Shown: positions 8,703 through 18,890, numbered from the stretch's first letter. The stretch: DNA of 64,000 bases from a bacterium (GCA_016125225.1 WGME01000012.1:87821-151820), one strand, 5' to 3'. Translations and numbers: made by a program. The notes: generated from the letters alone by a model not told the origin.

Positions 8703-9911
8703 ATGGTCGGACGTTGGTCGCAATTCATCGCGGGCTGGTGCCTGGTGCTGCCTGCCATGCTCTCTGCTGCCGATTGGCAACGGGTCACCCTCGACACACA
8801 GTTTCGGGCCGAGGGAGTTGCTGCGGGCGACTTCAACCATGACGGCAAGATGGACGTCGCCGCCGGTGATGTGTGGTATGCCGCGCCGGAGTGGACCCGT
8901 CATGAATTCCGGCAGCCACTGGATCGCATGGCCAAACCGACCGACGCCTACGATGGCACCACGGGTTACAGCAACTGCTTCGCCAGTTGGGCTTGGGATA
9001 TCAACGGGGACGGCTGGCAAGACCTGATTGTCGTCGGTTACCCCGGGGCTCCGTTCCACTGGTATGAGAATCCGCAGAACAAGGAAGGCCACTGGAAAGA
9101 GCACGTCATCTGGCACAGTGCCTGCAACGAAACGCCGTTGTTCACCGACATCACAGGCGATGGCAAACCGGAAGTGATTCTCGGTTCGCAGCCGGAACGG
9201 CAGATGGGCTTTCTTGAACTGCCCTCCGTCGATAAATGCACCGAAAAATGGGCTTTCACGGCCATCAGTGAAGCCGGTGAGCCGAAAGAAAACGGCACCT
9301 TCATGTACTATCACGGCCTGGGGACTGGCGATGTAAATCGCGATGGTCGGCTCGATCTGCTCATTCCGCACGGCTGGTGGGAAGCTCCAGCTGATCGTCA
9401 TAGCGGATTGTGGGACTTTCATCCGCTGTCGTTGGTGAAGACGAATGAGAAAGCGCCCGTTACCGCGTCGAACATTCATGTCCTCGACCTCGATCTCGAT
9501 GGCGACAACGACATCATTTTGAGTTCTGCCCACTCGTTTGGTGTCTGGTGGTTCGAGAATCAGGGGCTCGATAAACCGTTCGTCTACCACCTCATCGACG
9601 AGAGCTTTTCACAGACGCATGCCCTTGATCTGGTCGACCTGTATGGCGATGGCAAATTGTGGCTGGTGACCGGCAAGCGGTACTTTGCTCATCAGGGGAA
9701 TGATCCCGGTGGCCGCGATCCCGTGGTGATGCAGACCTACGAAATCCGCCGGACAGCCGGTCAACCGCCAGAGTTTGTGCGGCAGGAAATTCTTGCGGGG
9801 CAGGATACCGGCGTGGGCACCCAGTTCCAGACGGTCGATTTCAATGGGGACGGCCGCCTCGATCTGGTGCTATCGAACAAGAAGGGCGTGAACCTGCTGC
9901 TGCAGAAGTAG
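8703..9911 (+). CDS. Secreted FG-GAP/VCBS repeat protein
   Basis: A 402-residue exported protein predicted to form a calcium-binding beta-propeller. An N-terminal signal peptide ends near AMLSA/AD. Repeated Asp-rich loops are visible at regular spacing: DFNHDGKMD, DINGDGWQD, DITGDGKPE, DVNRDGRLD, DLDLDGDND and DFNGDGRLD. These are the FG-GAP/VCBS Ca2+ loops found in integrin-like propellers and very abundant in planctomycete exoproteomes. I start at the ATG at 8703 because GAGGA lies 8 nt upstream and the signal peptide starts there; the frame is open further upstream. A function beyond surface display or binding cannot be assigned. Confidence 0.8.
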   Translation: MVGRWSQFIAGWCLVLPAMLSAADWQRVTLDTQFRAEGVAAGDFNHDGKMDVAAGDVWYAAPEWTRHEFRQPLDRMAKPTDAYDGTTGYSNCFASWAWDINGDGWQDLIVVGYPGAPFHWYENPQNKEGHWKEHVIWHSACNETPLFTDITGDGKPEVILGSQPERQMGFLELPSVDKCTEKWAFTAISEAGEPKENGTFMYYHGLGTGDVNRDGRLDLLIPHGWWEAPADRHSGLWDFHPLSLVKTNEKAPVTASNIHVLDLDLDGDNDIILSSAHSFGVWWFENQGLDKPFVYHLIDESFSQTHALDLVDLYGDGKLWLVTGKRYFAHQGNDPGGRDPVVMQTYEIRRTAGQPPEFVRQEILAGQDTGVGTQFQTVDFNGDGRLDLVLSNKKGVNLLLQK

Positions 9912-9943
9912 CCGATGAATGGCTCGTCAGGACGGCACCTGCT

Positions 9944-11743
9944 TTAACCCAGCGACACGCGTTCTTCCGGATAGGCGTAGGCACCGGGGCGGGTGAAGCC
10001 GGCGAGGGCGATGATTAACGTCAACGGACCCACGCGGCCGAGGAACATTGTGACTACCAGCAGGTATTGTGACAGCGGCTTGAGCTGAGGGGTGAGATTC
10101 GCGGAGAGACCCACCGTGCCGAAGGCACTTGCCGCTTCGTAGAGTTGATCGATCAAGCGGCCAGGGCGATCTTCAATGACGACCAGCAGAAGGCTGGTTA
10201 ACATCAACGTGGCGAGTCCCATGGTGATAATGGCCAGTCCCCGGAAAACTTGTTCCTCAGGAATGGTCCTTCCGCCGCACTCGACGGAAGGTCGGCCGCG
10301 CAACACCGAGCGCAGTGTCAGCAGCGTAATCGCAAAGCAGATGGTTTTAACGCCGCCCCCCGTAGAACCGGCCGAAGCACCGATGAACATCATGCCCATG
10401 CCAAAGAGCTTCGTGGCCGGGCGGAGTTCCTGGTGGTCGACGGTGTTGAAGCCCGCCGTGCGTAACGTGACCGAATGGAACCACGCATTGGCCCACTGAT
10501 TTCCTTCCTCTTGGGGGTGTCGTGGGTTATTGCGCTCCAGACAATACAGACACACCGTGCCGACGAGCAGCAGGCTGAGTGTGGTGATGGTCGAAATCCG
10601 GGTGTTCAATGTCAGCCGCTGAGTCTGGGCCGTGCCACCGAAGGGAATACGGGTGAAGCAGCGAAAGGTGATCACTTTCCGCCAGTTATCCAGCGAGGTG
10701 AAGCCAAAGCCGCCGAGGATAATCAGCAGGGGAATAGCCCCCCAGACCTGCCATTTCATCTCCCAGTGCAGCAGGCTTTGATCGCGCAGGCCAAAGCCAG
10801 CGTTGCAGAACGCGCTGACGGAGTGAAACAGTCCATAGAAACAGCGATCACCAAACGGCCGTTCCGGCCACAAGGTGCATAAGACGATTGCACCCAGAAG
10901 TTCAATGCCGAAGGTAAACCCGAGAATCGCGCGGATCATGCTGCCGATATCGCCCATGCGGTCTGATTCGAGGAGTTGTCGGAACGTCATCTGTTCGCGT
11001 ACGGGCAAGCGTTGCCCGAGTGCATAAGCGAAGAAGGCACTGAAGGTCATGATGCCCAGTCCGCCACATTGAATCAGTCCCAGAATCACCGTCTGCCCGG
11101 TGCGGCTCCAGTAGCTGCCCGTCGGTTCCACAATCAGCCCGGTTACACAACTGGCACTGGTGGCGGTAAACAAGGCTACGCGAAAGGGGGCGGGTGGTTG
11201 ACCTACGGGTCGGCAGCGGGGCGACATCAACAGCACCGTGCCAATACAGATCAATGCCATGAACGAGACGACCAGCACCAAAGCCGGGTTCAGGCCCGCA
11301 TTGGCAGCCGCATGGATGGCCAGATACAACTCGTAGCCACCCCAGATGAGCGTCAGCAGTTCCGCCCAACTGGTCAGCAGCGTCCATGTGGAAGGCATTT
11401 CAGCCACGTCCAGTATGGAGACGACCGGCAGGATCACGACGCCCAACAGCCAGGCCGCGGAAAACGACAACTCGGTACGGTGTTCGCGCACATAGGAAGG
11501 CCGACGTCGGCTCCAGAGATAACGCAGCAGTTGAATGCCCACCGGCAGCGACAAGGCTGCCATCATCACCCAGGCAAGCTGGTTGGCCAGACTGCTCGCC
11601 AGATTTTGAAAGCCATACCGCGCGATCATGACGGCCATGTCCATCATGGCCGAAGCGAACTGCAGTTGACGCAAACGCACACACCAGTGCGGGTACAGCG
11701 TATCGTCAACGTCGAAATGGGGCAGATTGGGGGAAGACATCAT
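9944..11743 (-). CDS. TrkH/KtrB family K+ uptake transporter
   Basis: A polytopic protein of about 599 residues of the Trk/Ktr/HKT superfamily, which imports K+. The four pore-loop repeats of the selectivity filter can be seen: TATSASCVTGLI, HSVSAFCNAGFGL, HSVTLRTAGFNTV and EAASAFGTVGLSANLT, each with the conserved Gly. An N-terminal extension of about 150 residues with extra hydrophobic segments precedes the core. A regulatory TrkA/KtrA subunit is not adjacent. The start is uncertain: ATG at 11743, another ATG next to it at 11740, or GTG at 11761. It is convergent with the FG-GAP gene. Confidence 0.88.
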   Translation of the reverse strand: MMSSPNLPHFDVDDTLYPHWCVRLRQLQFASAMMDMAVMIARYGFQNLASSLANQLAWVMMAALSLPVGIQLLRYLWSRRRPSYVREHRTELSFSAAWLLGVVILPVVSILDVAEMPSTWTLLTSWAELLTLIWGGYELYLAIHAAANAGLNPALVLVVSFMALICIGTVLLMSPRCRPVGQPPAPFRVALFTATSASCVTGLIVEPTGSYWSRTGQTVILGLIQCGGLGIMTFSAFFAYALGQRLPVREQMTFRQLLESDRMGDIGSMIRAILGFTFGIELLGAIVLCTLWPERPFGDRCFYGLFHSVSAFCNAGFGLRDQSLLHWEMKWQVWGAIPLLIILGGFGFTSLDNWRKVITFRCFTRIPFGGTAQTQRLTLNTRISTITTLSLLLVGTVCLYCLERNNPRHPQEEGNQWANAWFHSVTLRTAGFNTVDHQELRPATKLFGMGMMFIGASAGSTGGGVKTICFAITLLTLRSVLRGRPSVECGGRTIPEEQVFRGLAIITMGLATLMLTSLLLVVIEDRPGRLIDQLYEAASAFGTVGLSANLTPQLKPLSQYLLVVTMFLGRVGPLTLIIALAGFTRPGAYAYPEERVSLG

Positions 11744-11821
11744 GGGGCCGGATTTTAGCACATGCCCTCAGTCTACGGCAGCGACTGGCTTATGGTCCTG
11801 CATGGGGCCGCCTGATTGAGC

Positions 11822-14056
11822 TTAACGAGTCATCGCCGCTAGGGACGAGCGGGTTTCTGGCACCGGTTCATGGACGGGTTGGTCTTGCGTGGTGCGTTGG
11901 AACCAGCCGGGTAGCCAGCGTTTGAAGCGGGATTGCCAGAATGGAGTCAACTTCAACACCGCCAGTGACCGTCCCTGCAGCGGATATTGTGCGGCCCCCC
12001 AGCGACGCCTCGAAAACAGCGGCTGAGCCGTGTCGAGAATCGGCTTCCAGTAATGGTCCGCATCCGCAGCGGGCAGGCTGAATGGAATCGGTTCGTGATG
12101 GGAATTCATCAGAATCAGCAGGGTGTCGCCCGTGATCGCCCGGCCGTACTCATCGATTTCGTCCTCCATCTCGCCAGACAAGCGCATCCCAAGGCAACGG
12201 ACAAAACCCAAATGCCAGTCGTCATCATTCATGGGGCGACCATGCGGCGTCAGCCAGAGAACATCGTGCACACCCGCGCCGTGTAACGCTCGGCCCTGAA
12301 AAAACTGCCGCCGTTGCAGCACCGGTTGCGACTTCCAGATTTCCACGCACTTGCGAGTAAACGTGAGGAAATCTTCCTGCGCCGGCGTGAGTTTCCAGTT
12401 GATCCAACTGAGAGGGGTATCTTGACAGTAGGCGTTGTTGTTGCCCTGCTGGGTGTGACAGACTTCATCACCCATGCGCAGCATCGCCACCCCTTGAGAG
12501 AGCAGCAGGGTCGCCATGAAGTTTCGCTTCTGCCGCTCGCGAATCATCAAGACTTTGGGGTCGCGCGTCAGCCCTTCAGCCCCGCAGTTCCAACTGTTGT
12601 TGTGACTGTCGCCGTCTTCGTTGTTCTGCCCGTTCGCGAGATTCTGTTTGTTGTTGTAGCTCACCAAGTCCTGCAGCGAGAAACCATCGTGACAGGTGAC
12701 GAAGTTGATACTCGCATAAGGGCGGCGGCCGTTGTGTTCGTACAGATCGCTGCTGCCACATAAGCGTGTGGCGAATTCGGAAACGGTGTTGCCGTCTCCT
12801 TTCCAGAACCGGCGGACGCAGTCGCGGTACTTGCCATTCCATTCGGTCCACAAGACGGGGAAGTTCCCAACCTGATAACCCCCTTCGCCCAGATCCCACG
12901 GTTCGGCGATGAGCTTCACCTGCGACAACACCGGGTCTTGATGAATGATGTCGAAGAAGGCCCCGAGCTTGTCGACCGCATGCAGTTCCCGCGCGAGAGC
13001 ACTGGCGAGATCAAAGCGAAAACCGTCGACATGCATTTCCTGCACCCAGTAGCGCAGGCTGTCCATGATCAGTTGCAACACCCGCGGGCAGAGCATGTTC
13101 AACGTGTTGCCACAGCCGGTGTAGTCCATGTAGAACCGGGGTTCTTTGCCGACCAGCCGATAGTACGAGGCGTTATCGATACCACGTAGGGATAACGTCG
13201 GCCCCAGGTGGTTGCCTTCGGCGGTGTGGTTGTAAACCACGTCGAGAATGACTTCCAATCCATGCCGATGCAGCGTCCGCACCATGCGTTTGAATTCGAG
13301 GACCGCGGCCTGCGGATCTTTCTGCGACGCGTATCTCTGGTTCGGCGCGAAGTAACTCAGGGTGTTGTAGCCCCAGTAATTCGCCTTGTTCTGATCGACC
13401 AGAAATCGATCATCGACGTGGTGATGCACCGGCATCAGTTCAACGGCGGTGACACCGAGGGATTTCAGATGCCGGATAGCCCCCGGCGAGGCCAGTCCGG
13501 CATAAGTCCCGCGGAGTGCGGCCGGAACCCACGGTGAAAGCTGCGTGAATCCTTTCACGTGCAATTCATAGATCAGCGTTTGATGCCATGGCGTGCGGAG
13601 CGGCTTGTCTCGTCCCCAGCGAAACCGGGGATCGATCACGGCTGCCAGCGGCGCAGCACCGGCACTGTCTCGCGTATCAAAGGAAAGATCGGCATCGGCA
13701 TGGCCTACCGAGTAGCCGAAGAGGCTGTCATCCCAACGGAGATCGCGACCGATTGCCTTGGCATACGGATCGAGCAGAAGTTTGTGGGGATTGAACCGCT
13801 CGCCCTGCAGGGGTTGATACGGCCCATGCACGCGGTACCCGTAAAGCTGCCCGGGCTTCAAGCGTGGCACATACCCGTGGAACACATAGTCGGTTTGTTC
13901 GGGCAGGTTCAACCGGGCGATTTCGCGGTATTCGGGCCCATCCTCGAACAGGCAGAGTTCCACGCGCGTCGCGTGCTCGGAATACAAGGCGAAATTCACA
14001 CCGCGTCCGTCCCACGTGGCTCCTAACGGAGACGGGCGTCCTGGCCAAACCTGCAT
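11822..14056 (-). CDS. glgX: Glycogen debranching enzyme GlgX (isoamylase type)
   Basis: A 744-residue GH13 enzyme that hydrolyses alpha-1,6 branches in glycogen. An N-terminal CBM48-like domain (PSPLGATWDGRGVNFALYS) precedes the catalytic barrel. Visible GH13 motifs are VILDVVYNHTAEG, DGFRFDLAS with the nucleophile Asp at about residue 349, LIAEPWD with the acid Glu at about 385, and FVTCHDGFSLQDLV. I start at the ATG at 14056 (MQVWPGRPSPLG) because GAGAGG lies about 6 nt before it; an in-frame ATG at 14071 is possible. The 260 bp upstream (14057-14316) hold no gene I can see. No other glycogen genes are in the window. Confidence 0.93.
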   Translation of the reverse strand: MQVWPGRPSPLGATWDGRGVNFALYSEHATRVELCLFEDGPEYREIARLNLPEQTDYVFHGYVPRLKPGQLYGYRVHGPYQPLQGERFNPHKLLLDPYAKAIGRDLRWDDSLFGYSVGHADADLSFDTRDSAGAAPLAAVIDPRFRWGRDKPLRTPWHQTLIYELHVKGFTQLSPWVPAALRGTYAGLASPGAIRHLKSLGVTAVELMPVHHHVDDRFLVDQNKANYWGYNTLSYFAPNQRYASQKDPQAAVLEFKRMVRTLHRHGLEVILDVVYNHTAEGNHLGPTLSLRGIDNASYYRLVGKEPRFYMDYTGCGNTLNMLCPRVLQLIMDSLRYWVQEMHVDGFRFDLASALARELHAVDKLGAFFDIIHQDPVLSQVKLIAEPWDLGEGGYQVGNFPVLWTEWNGKYRDCVRRFWKGDGNTVSEFATRLCGSSDLYEHNGRRPYASINFVTCHDGFSLQDLVSYNNKQNLANGQNNEDGDSHNNSWNCGAEGLTRDPKVLMIRERQKRNFMATLLLSQGVAMLRMGDEVCHTQQGNNNAYCQDTPLSWINWKLTPAQEDFLTFTRKCVEIWKSQPVLQRRQFFQGRALHGAGVHDVLWLTPHGRPMNDDDWHLGFVRCLGMRLSGEMEDEIDEYGRAITGDTLLILMNSHHEPIPFSLPAADADHYWKPILDTAQPLFSRRRWGAAQYPLQGRSLAVLKLTPFWQSRFKRWLPGWFQRTTQDQPVHEPVPETRSSLAAMTR

Positions 14057-14316
14057 TCCAGTCCTCTCCATGGATGTCGGAATCTTGCTGCCGGGATTTA
14101 CCAGCGAACGGCGTTCCCAGCCACCTGATCTTCGGTCACTCACCTCGAAACATCAACTGTAACTTCAAACCAAATATGGAGATTCGTTCATATTGACCTC
14201 TATGATGCAGGGCAGCGTTGCTGATCAATTGAGCGGTCTTATGCCCAGAAAACGATGCCGTGACAGACCTGCGAAAGCGACTCGCCAAGTCTGCTTGTCA
14301 CTCTGGTTTACCCGGC

Positions 14317-16719
14317 TTACGACAATTGCCACCGCCGCCTGAGTACCCACTCGGTAACCAGCAGGCCCATCATCAAGAGGAGAGGTTCCCAGCGACTCCA
14401 GAGGGGTAACCGGCGGCCCTGTTCGAAGGGGATCGGACGGCCAATTGGAATGCGGCTGGGAAGTTCCGCCAGATCCTCCAGTTCCACCACGGCACCCCCA
14501 GCCGTTTTGACCGCTGCTTGCAGATCCAGGCGATCAACCGCCCGGCGTTGCATTTCCCGATCGAGCGATTCCACGCGGAAGTCGGCGACAGGTGGCGCGA
14601 CTTCAAAACTGGGTCGCGACATCCAGGCATGATAAAACCCCTCGGCCAACCCCGTCACTTGCGTCTCAAAGACCATTGGCAGATGAGGCAATCGATGCAA
14701 GGTGATTTCGCGACGTCCTTCACCTCGTCGTTCAAGGACCACCTGCACGCCATCATCGTCGGAAGGTGCCAGACGATCATCCAGAAACCGGACTCGGAGC
14801 AGTACGGGCTCGCCTTGCAGGTAGGTCTGCCGATCCACCACCAACTCGGCCGATCGATCTTTGCCCAGCAAACGGCCGCGACTCAAGTACCGGACCGCCT
14901 GTCCCCAGTAGCGGCCGAAATGCGTGTCGCCGGTGCGAAACCGCCAACGCCAGAGTTCATCGGTCGCATGATATAGCACTTTGCCGGCCCCGTATTGCTG
15001 CAGCAGAATGACGGGCAGTTTGCCGACTTCGGCGGGGCGATACGGATGCTCGGCCAACACTCGCGTGCCAGGTTTGACGCGGGTGATCGGAAGCAGCCCG
15101 AAAAAGCCGGGCAGGTTGTTCCACGTCTCCAGACTGGCCAGTTCCGATTCCGCCAGCCGAAACATCGGCACCCCTTTTTGTCCATCCAGTGTCAGCCGTG
15201 CGCGATATTCCTCGGCATTCGGTTCCTCAAAGGCAGAGGCATCGGCCGCGCTGACAACGAAGGGCAACAGCAATTCTAATGGCGTGCGGGCCAATGTGGC
15301 GGGGTTCGATTGCGGCCCGGCAATGAAGACCAGCCCGCCCCCTTTTTCACGGACAAATGTCTCGATCCATTCCGCCGCAGTACTCCCCAACTCGGCGGGG
15401 GAAACATCGCCCAGAATGATCACGTCGTACTGCCAGAGTTCTTCTTTCACCACGGGGAAATAAGGCAAAGCGGTGCGATCTTCCTGGGCGTATTCCGGAT
15501 CGGCATCGGTCAACAACGTACGCACGGTGACCGACTTGTCACGCTCCAGCCATTGCTTGAGATACCGGAATTCATAACGCGGTGCCGATTCAATCAGCAG
15601 CACATTCAGTCGCTCTTCACGAATGCTGATGTGCCGTCGTTCGCGATTATTGTTGAGGTCAGTTTCGCCAGTGACCGAGGGGACTTCGATCACCAGTTCC
15701 CAGTCGGCGGGTTGATCGGCCGTGAAGGTGACTTCAAACGTGGTTCCACCATCGCCGGCTTTGAGTGTGACCTGCTGCTGGACCAGTTGCTCCGGTTGAC
15801 CTTCGACACTGACGCGGACTTGAGCCGTCTTCGCGTCCAGCCCCCTGGTACGAATCTTTCCTGAGATAACCACCGGATCGCCGACAAACGCCATGTCGTC
15901 CATCGCGACATCGAACAACTGCACATCACGACTGGGTTCGGAACTGCCGACCGGCACCGCATAAAGTTCCGTCCCGCGCCGGCGTAGCAGATCGGCAATC
16001 GTTGACAATCGATCGGCTTCCGATTCGCTCGCAATGCCATCGGTCAACACGATGATCGCCGCAGGGGGGCTGCCCCGCAGATCGGACAGAACCTGCCGTA
16101 CCGATTCGGCCGGACGTGTGGCTCGTCCCGTCGGACTTAACTGCCGGAGTTGCTCGACAAACGCCACGATGTCGGCGGATTCGTCGGTGCGCTCCAGCGG
16201 CAAAGACGTGGCTGTTTGCGAGAACTGATAAAACCGGACGGGATGCGAATCGGTCAACTCCCGTAAGAACTGGCTGTCACGCGTCGTGACGGCGGAGGCC
16301 ACTTGTTCCCAACGACTCGGCACGGCTTCAGGAGAAGCATTCGCCGTCACCGAACTTGGCTGAGCGGCGGCGTCACGAAATGTCATGCTCGCGGACGTAT
16401 CAAACAGCACGATCACGGCCGGCAGACCCGAGCGGGCAATGACCAGTGTCGGTTGCGTCCAAAGCACCAATCCCACGCACAGGGCCGCACACCGCAGGGC
16501 TGTCAGTAATAATCGTGCCCCGGCCGATAACCGAGCCGCTTCCCGGCGGTAAGACCACACCAGTCCCAGACCCAACGCAATCGTCACCACCAGGGTCAGC
16601 CAGGCGGGCCAACCCGGCGGCCAGAACGGTTGCGACATCCATTCCCACTGCGTACCTTCCCCTCGACTGCTGGCAGGCAGCCCGAGGTACCACTCGCAGA
16701 AGGCTTTCCAACTGGTCAT
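14317..16719 (-). CDS. VWA-domain membrane protein with glutamine-amidotransferase-like region
   Basis: An 800-residue protein with two N-terminal membrane segments (about residues 35-55 and 65-90), then a von Willebrand A domain. The MIDAS motif VLFDTSASM, a Thr region and IIVLTDGIASES are visible, so a divalent metal site is likely. The middle is beta-rich. Residues about 370-560 (LNVLLIESAPRYEFRYLKQWL, then YDVIILGDVSP and GGLVFIAGPQS) resemble the class I amidotransferase-like fold seen in large planctomycete VWA proteins, without catalytic evidence. A last membrane segment sits near the C-terminus (WEPLLLMMGLLVTEWVL). It resembles the large member of Bat/aerotolerance-type clusters, but no MoxR ATPase or partner VWA is adjacent. 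Confidence 0.72.
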   Translation of the reverse strand: MTSWKAFCEWYLGLPASSRGEGTQWEWMSQPFWPPGWPAWLTLVVTIALGLGLVWSYRREAARLSAGARLLLTALRCAALCVGLVLWTQPTLVIARSGLPAVIVLFDTSASMTFRDAAAQPSSVTANASPEAVPSRWEQVASAVTTRDSQFLRELTDSHPVRFYQFSQTATSLPLERTDESADIVAFVEQLRQLSPTGRATRPAESVRQVLSDLRGSPPAAIIVLTDGIASESEADRLSTIADLLRRRGTELYAVPVGSSEPSRDVQLFDVAMDDMAFVGDPVVISGKIRTRGLDAKTAQVRVSVEGQPEQLVQQQVTLKAGDGGTTFEVTFTADQPADWELVIEVPSVTGETDLNNNRERRHISIREERLNVLLIESAPRYEFRYLKQWLERDKSVTVRTLLTDADPEYAQEDRTALPYFPVVKEELWQYDVIILGDVSPAELGSTAAEWIETFVREKGGGLVFIAGPQSNPATLARTPLELLLPFVVSAADASAFEEPNAEEYRARLTLDGQKGVPMFRLAESELASLETWNNLPGFFGLLPITRVKPGTRVLAEHPYRPAEVGKLPVILLQQYGAGKVLYHATDELWRWRFRTGDTHFGRYWGQAVRYLSRGRLLGKDRSAELVVDRQTYLQGEPVLLRVRFLDDRLAPSDDDGVQVVLERRGEGRREITLHRLPHLPMVFETQVTGLAEGFYHAWMSRPSFEVAPPVADFRVESLDREMQRRAVDRLDLQAAVKTAGGAVVELEDLAELPSRIPIGRPIPFEQGRRLPLWSRWEPLLLMMGLLVTEWVLRRRWQLS

Positions 16720-16817
16720 GATGGAGACGGCTGAGAAAATCGACCGTCGACCCGCTGTCCTTTCGTCAAGGGAACGATCCGGGCAACTATATCACATCGG
16801 GCAGCAGGAGCCGTAGC

Positions 16818-17540
16818 ATGAGTCATCACCAGGAATCGCCCGAGGCGGAACTTGCCGCGCTGGAGGCGGAGCGACTCCTGGCATCAGCCGTGCACGACCT
16901 GCGTTCCCCTTTGCTGATCATTCAGGGCTTTGCCGCCGGATTGGAGCCCGCAGCCCGACAAGGTGACTGGCCTCGTTTTGCGGGAGACATGGAGCGGATC
17001 GTCCGGACCTGTGGGCATATGCAACAGTTGTTGCACGAGTTAACGGACTTCGTTCGCAGCGGGCAGGTGCAGTACCACATGCAGCCCGTGCCATTTCAGA
17101 ATATCTGGCACCATGCCTGCGAACTCCTTGCCGTTCAAATGGCTGAAGCGGGCGTGCTGATGACCACGCCAGACGATTGGCCCCGCGTGCTGGGAGATGA
17201 AACAGCCCTAGTCCGCGTGGTGCAGAATCTGCTGGAAAATGCGCTGCGGCATCGCCGTGACGATGAACCTCTCCAGATCCGTTTGACGATTGATCTGTCT
17301 GAAACCGTTGTAACCATCGCCATCGAAGACAATGGCAGCGGCATCGAACCAGACCGCATTCCCGAGTTGTTTCAACCCTTCCGGCAACTCACCGGCCGAA
17401 CAGGTTCTGTCGGACTGGGTTTAGCCATCGCCCGGCGGATTGTCGATGGGCACGGTGGCCAATTGGCACTGACATCAAGCGGCTCCGGCAGCGGCACCAC
17501 CGCTATCTTCACGCTACCACTTGCCAATGACGGTTTGTGA
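16818..17540 (+). CDS. Orphan cytoplasmic sensor histidine kinase
   Basis: A 240-residue kinase core without any sensing domain or membrane segment. The phospho-acceptor H-box is AVHDLRSPL with His26; the N-box is VQNLLENALRH; G1 is EDNGSGI; G2 is GSVGLGLAIARRI. AGGAG lies 8 nt before the ATG. No response regulator is next to it, so its partner is unknown. It probably receives its signal through protein interaction. It is divergent from the VWA gene and convergent with the phosphatidyltransferase gene, separated from the latter by a hairpin. Confidence 0.88.
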   Translation: MSHHQESPEAELAALEAERLLASAVHDLRSPLLIIQGFAAGLEPAARQGDWPRFAGDMERIVRTCGHMQQLLHELTDFVRSGQVQYHMQPVPFQNIWHHACELLAVQMAEAGVLMTTPDDWPRVLGDETALVRVVQNLLENALRHRRDDEPLQIRLTIDLSETVVTIAIEDNGSGIEPDRIPELFQPFRQLTGRTGSVGLGLAIARRIVDGHGGQLALTSSGSGSGTTAIFTLPLANDGL

Positions 17541-17548
17541 TGTGGAAT

Positions 17549-17574
17549 GCCCCCGGTTGCGAGCAACCGGGGGC
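17549..17574. repeat. GCCCCCGGTTGC hairpin repeat between convergent genes
   Basis: A perfect inverted repeat: GCCCCCGGTTGC, 2-nt spacer, GCAACCGGGGGC, followed by TAAATG. It sits between convergent genes and could terminate both. The same sequence with the same TAAATG flank recurs at 42.7 kb, and a variant is at 27.8 kb, so it is a dispersed repeat family. Confidence 0.8.
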
Positions 17575-17616
17575 TAAATGATTGAGGAGTTGTAAATCAG
17601 CACGTCACGCGGCCAT

Positions 17617-18171
17617 TCACGTCCAGCGTTCGCGTTGTCGCCAGGCATGGCGGGCGACCCAGAGGTAATCGGCCGCGGCGATGGCGCTCACACATCCCCC
17701 CCAGATCACTCCGGTGGTGCAACTCGACTTCTGATACAGAATGATCAACAGGACGACGAATTGTGCCCCGGTGGCGAACTTGCCTGACCAACGCGGCTTC
17801 AAATCCTGTGCACGCAACCGTGTACTACCCGCAGCAATCAGCGTCAGGATTAAGACCATAATGTCGCGAGAGGCCAGCCAGCCCAACTCCCAGAGATTCA
17901 CCCAGCCTCGCTGCCAGACGGTATAGAGGACGGCGAGAATACAGGCCTTATCCGCTACCGGATCGAGCAGTTGACCAAAGGTCGAAACGCCGTCCCATTG
18001 CCGACTCAGCCAGCCGTCAATAAGGTCGCTCAATGCGGCATAGATCAGCAGTGGCAACCACAGAAATTCCGGGGCAAAGGGGAAGTACAAGCCGGTCGCG
18101 AGTCGCAATGCGGTGAGCGTATTGGGCAGCCACCAGGTTCCCCAGAGCCGTCGATTCCCCGGCGTCGCCAT
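17617..18171 (-). CDS. CDP-alcohol phosphatidyltransferase (PgsA-like)
   Basis: A 184-residue polytopic membrane enzyme of the CDP-alcohol phosphatidyltransferase family, which joins a CDP-activated lipid to an alcohol in phospholipid synthesis. The family signature is present as SDLIDGWLSRQWDG followed by FGQLLDPVADK, giving the D-x2-DG-x2-(A/S)R-x8-G-x3-D-x3-D pattern, with Ser in place of the usual Ala. PNTLTALRL near the N-terminus is typical of PgsA-like members. The exact alcohol (glycerol-3-phosphate or other) is not certain. It starts 4 bp after the DUF1080 stop, so the two are probably co-transcribed. Confidence 0.85.
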   Translation of the reverse strand: MATPGNRRLWGTWWLPNTLTALRLATGLYFPFAPEFLWLPLLIYAALSDLIDGWLSRQWDGVSTFGQLLDPVADKACILAVLYTVWQRGWVNLWELGWLASRDIMVLILTLIAAGSTRLRAQDLKPRWSGKFATGAQFVVLLIILYQKSSCTTGVIWGGCVSAIAAADYLWVARHAWRQRERWT

Positions 18172-18175
18172 GTGC

Positions 18176-18796
18176 TTATTCCGCCGTCAAAGGTTTGAGA
18201 GTGAGCTTGCGGAATTCGACCTGGAAGGGGCCGCCGCTGTGCACCTGCAAGGCAATGTGACCCGTACGGGCAATCTCGTCATCCGGTTCGAGATAATCGA
18301 CGGTATTCACGCCATTGATGGAAAGGGTGATGTGTTTGCCCACCGCGCGCACAACATACTCATTCCAGTCGCCAGGCTTGAGCGTCTTCTTGATCAGTTC
18401 CGGATCGGGAGCGGCGAGAATCTTGCGGCGGCGCGATTCATCATACAGTGCTCCCCAGTAACCTTGGCCAATATCGGCCTGATAGCCAATCATTTCGGTA
18501 CTGCCGGGAATGCGCTGCGAGCGGAATTGAACACCCGAGTTGGCCCCGGAATCGTGCAGCTTGATCTCGAAGCGGAGTTCGAAGTCGCCGTATTCTTCCT
18601 TCGTCGCCAGAAAGTAGTTCTCTTTCAATCCGGGTGATGTGCCGACAATGGCGTCCTCTTTCACCGACCAGTAATCGAGCTTCCCTTCCCAGCCTGACAG
18701 GTCTTTACCGTTGAACAGGGCCTGCGGTTCCGCCGCGAAGAGAGGAAAAGCGGCACAGCAGACCAGAGACACAATGCCCCACTGTGTGATCTTCAT
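18176..18796 (-). CDS. Secreted DUF1080 (3-keto-disaccharide hydrolase-like) protein
   Basis: A 206-residue exported protein. A signal peptide (MKITQWGIVSLVCCAAFPLF) ends before AAEPQALFNGKDLSGW. The opening FNGKDLSGW, then GDFELRFEIKL, SGANSGVQFRS and NEYVVRAVGKHI, is the concanavalin-like DUF1080 fold, hugely expanded in planctomycetes; some members hydrolyse 3-keto-glycosides. I start at the ATG at 18796 because GGAG lies 7 nt upstream and the signal peptide begins there. It ends 4 bp before the phosphatidyltransferase start. Confidence 0.88.
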   Translation of the reverse strand: MKITQWGIVSLVCCAAFPLFAAEPQALFNGKDLSGWEGKLDYWSVKEDAIVGTSPGLKENYFLATKEEYGDFELRFEIKLHDSGANSGVQFRSQRIPGSTEMIGYQADIGQGYWGALYDESRRRKILAAPDPELIKKTLKPGDWNEYVVRAVGKHITLSINGVNTVDYLEPDDEIARTGHIALQVHSGGPFQVEFRKLTLKPLTAE

Positions 18797-18890
18797 GAGG
18801 TGACTCCGAGCGCGAAAGATAAACCAGCGAATGAACCCAGCGGATAGGGTCGCGAATTCGTGGCGCTTCCGCAACTGCGGGTCGTAAAAG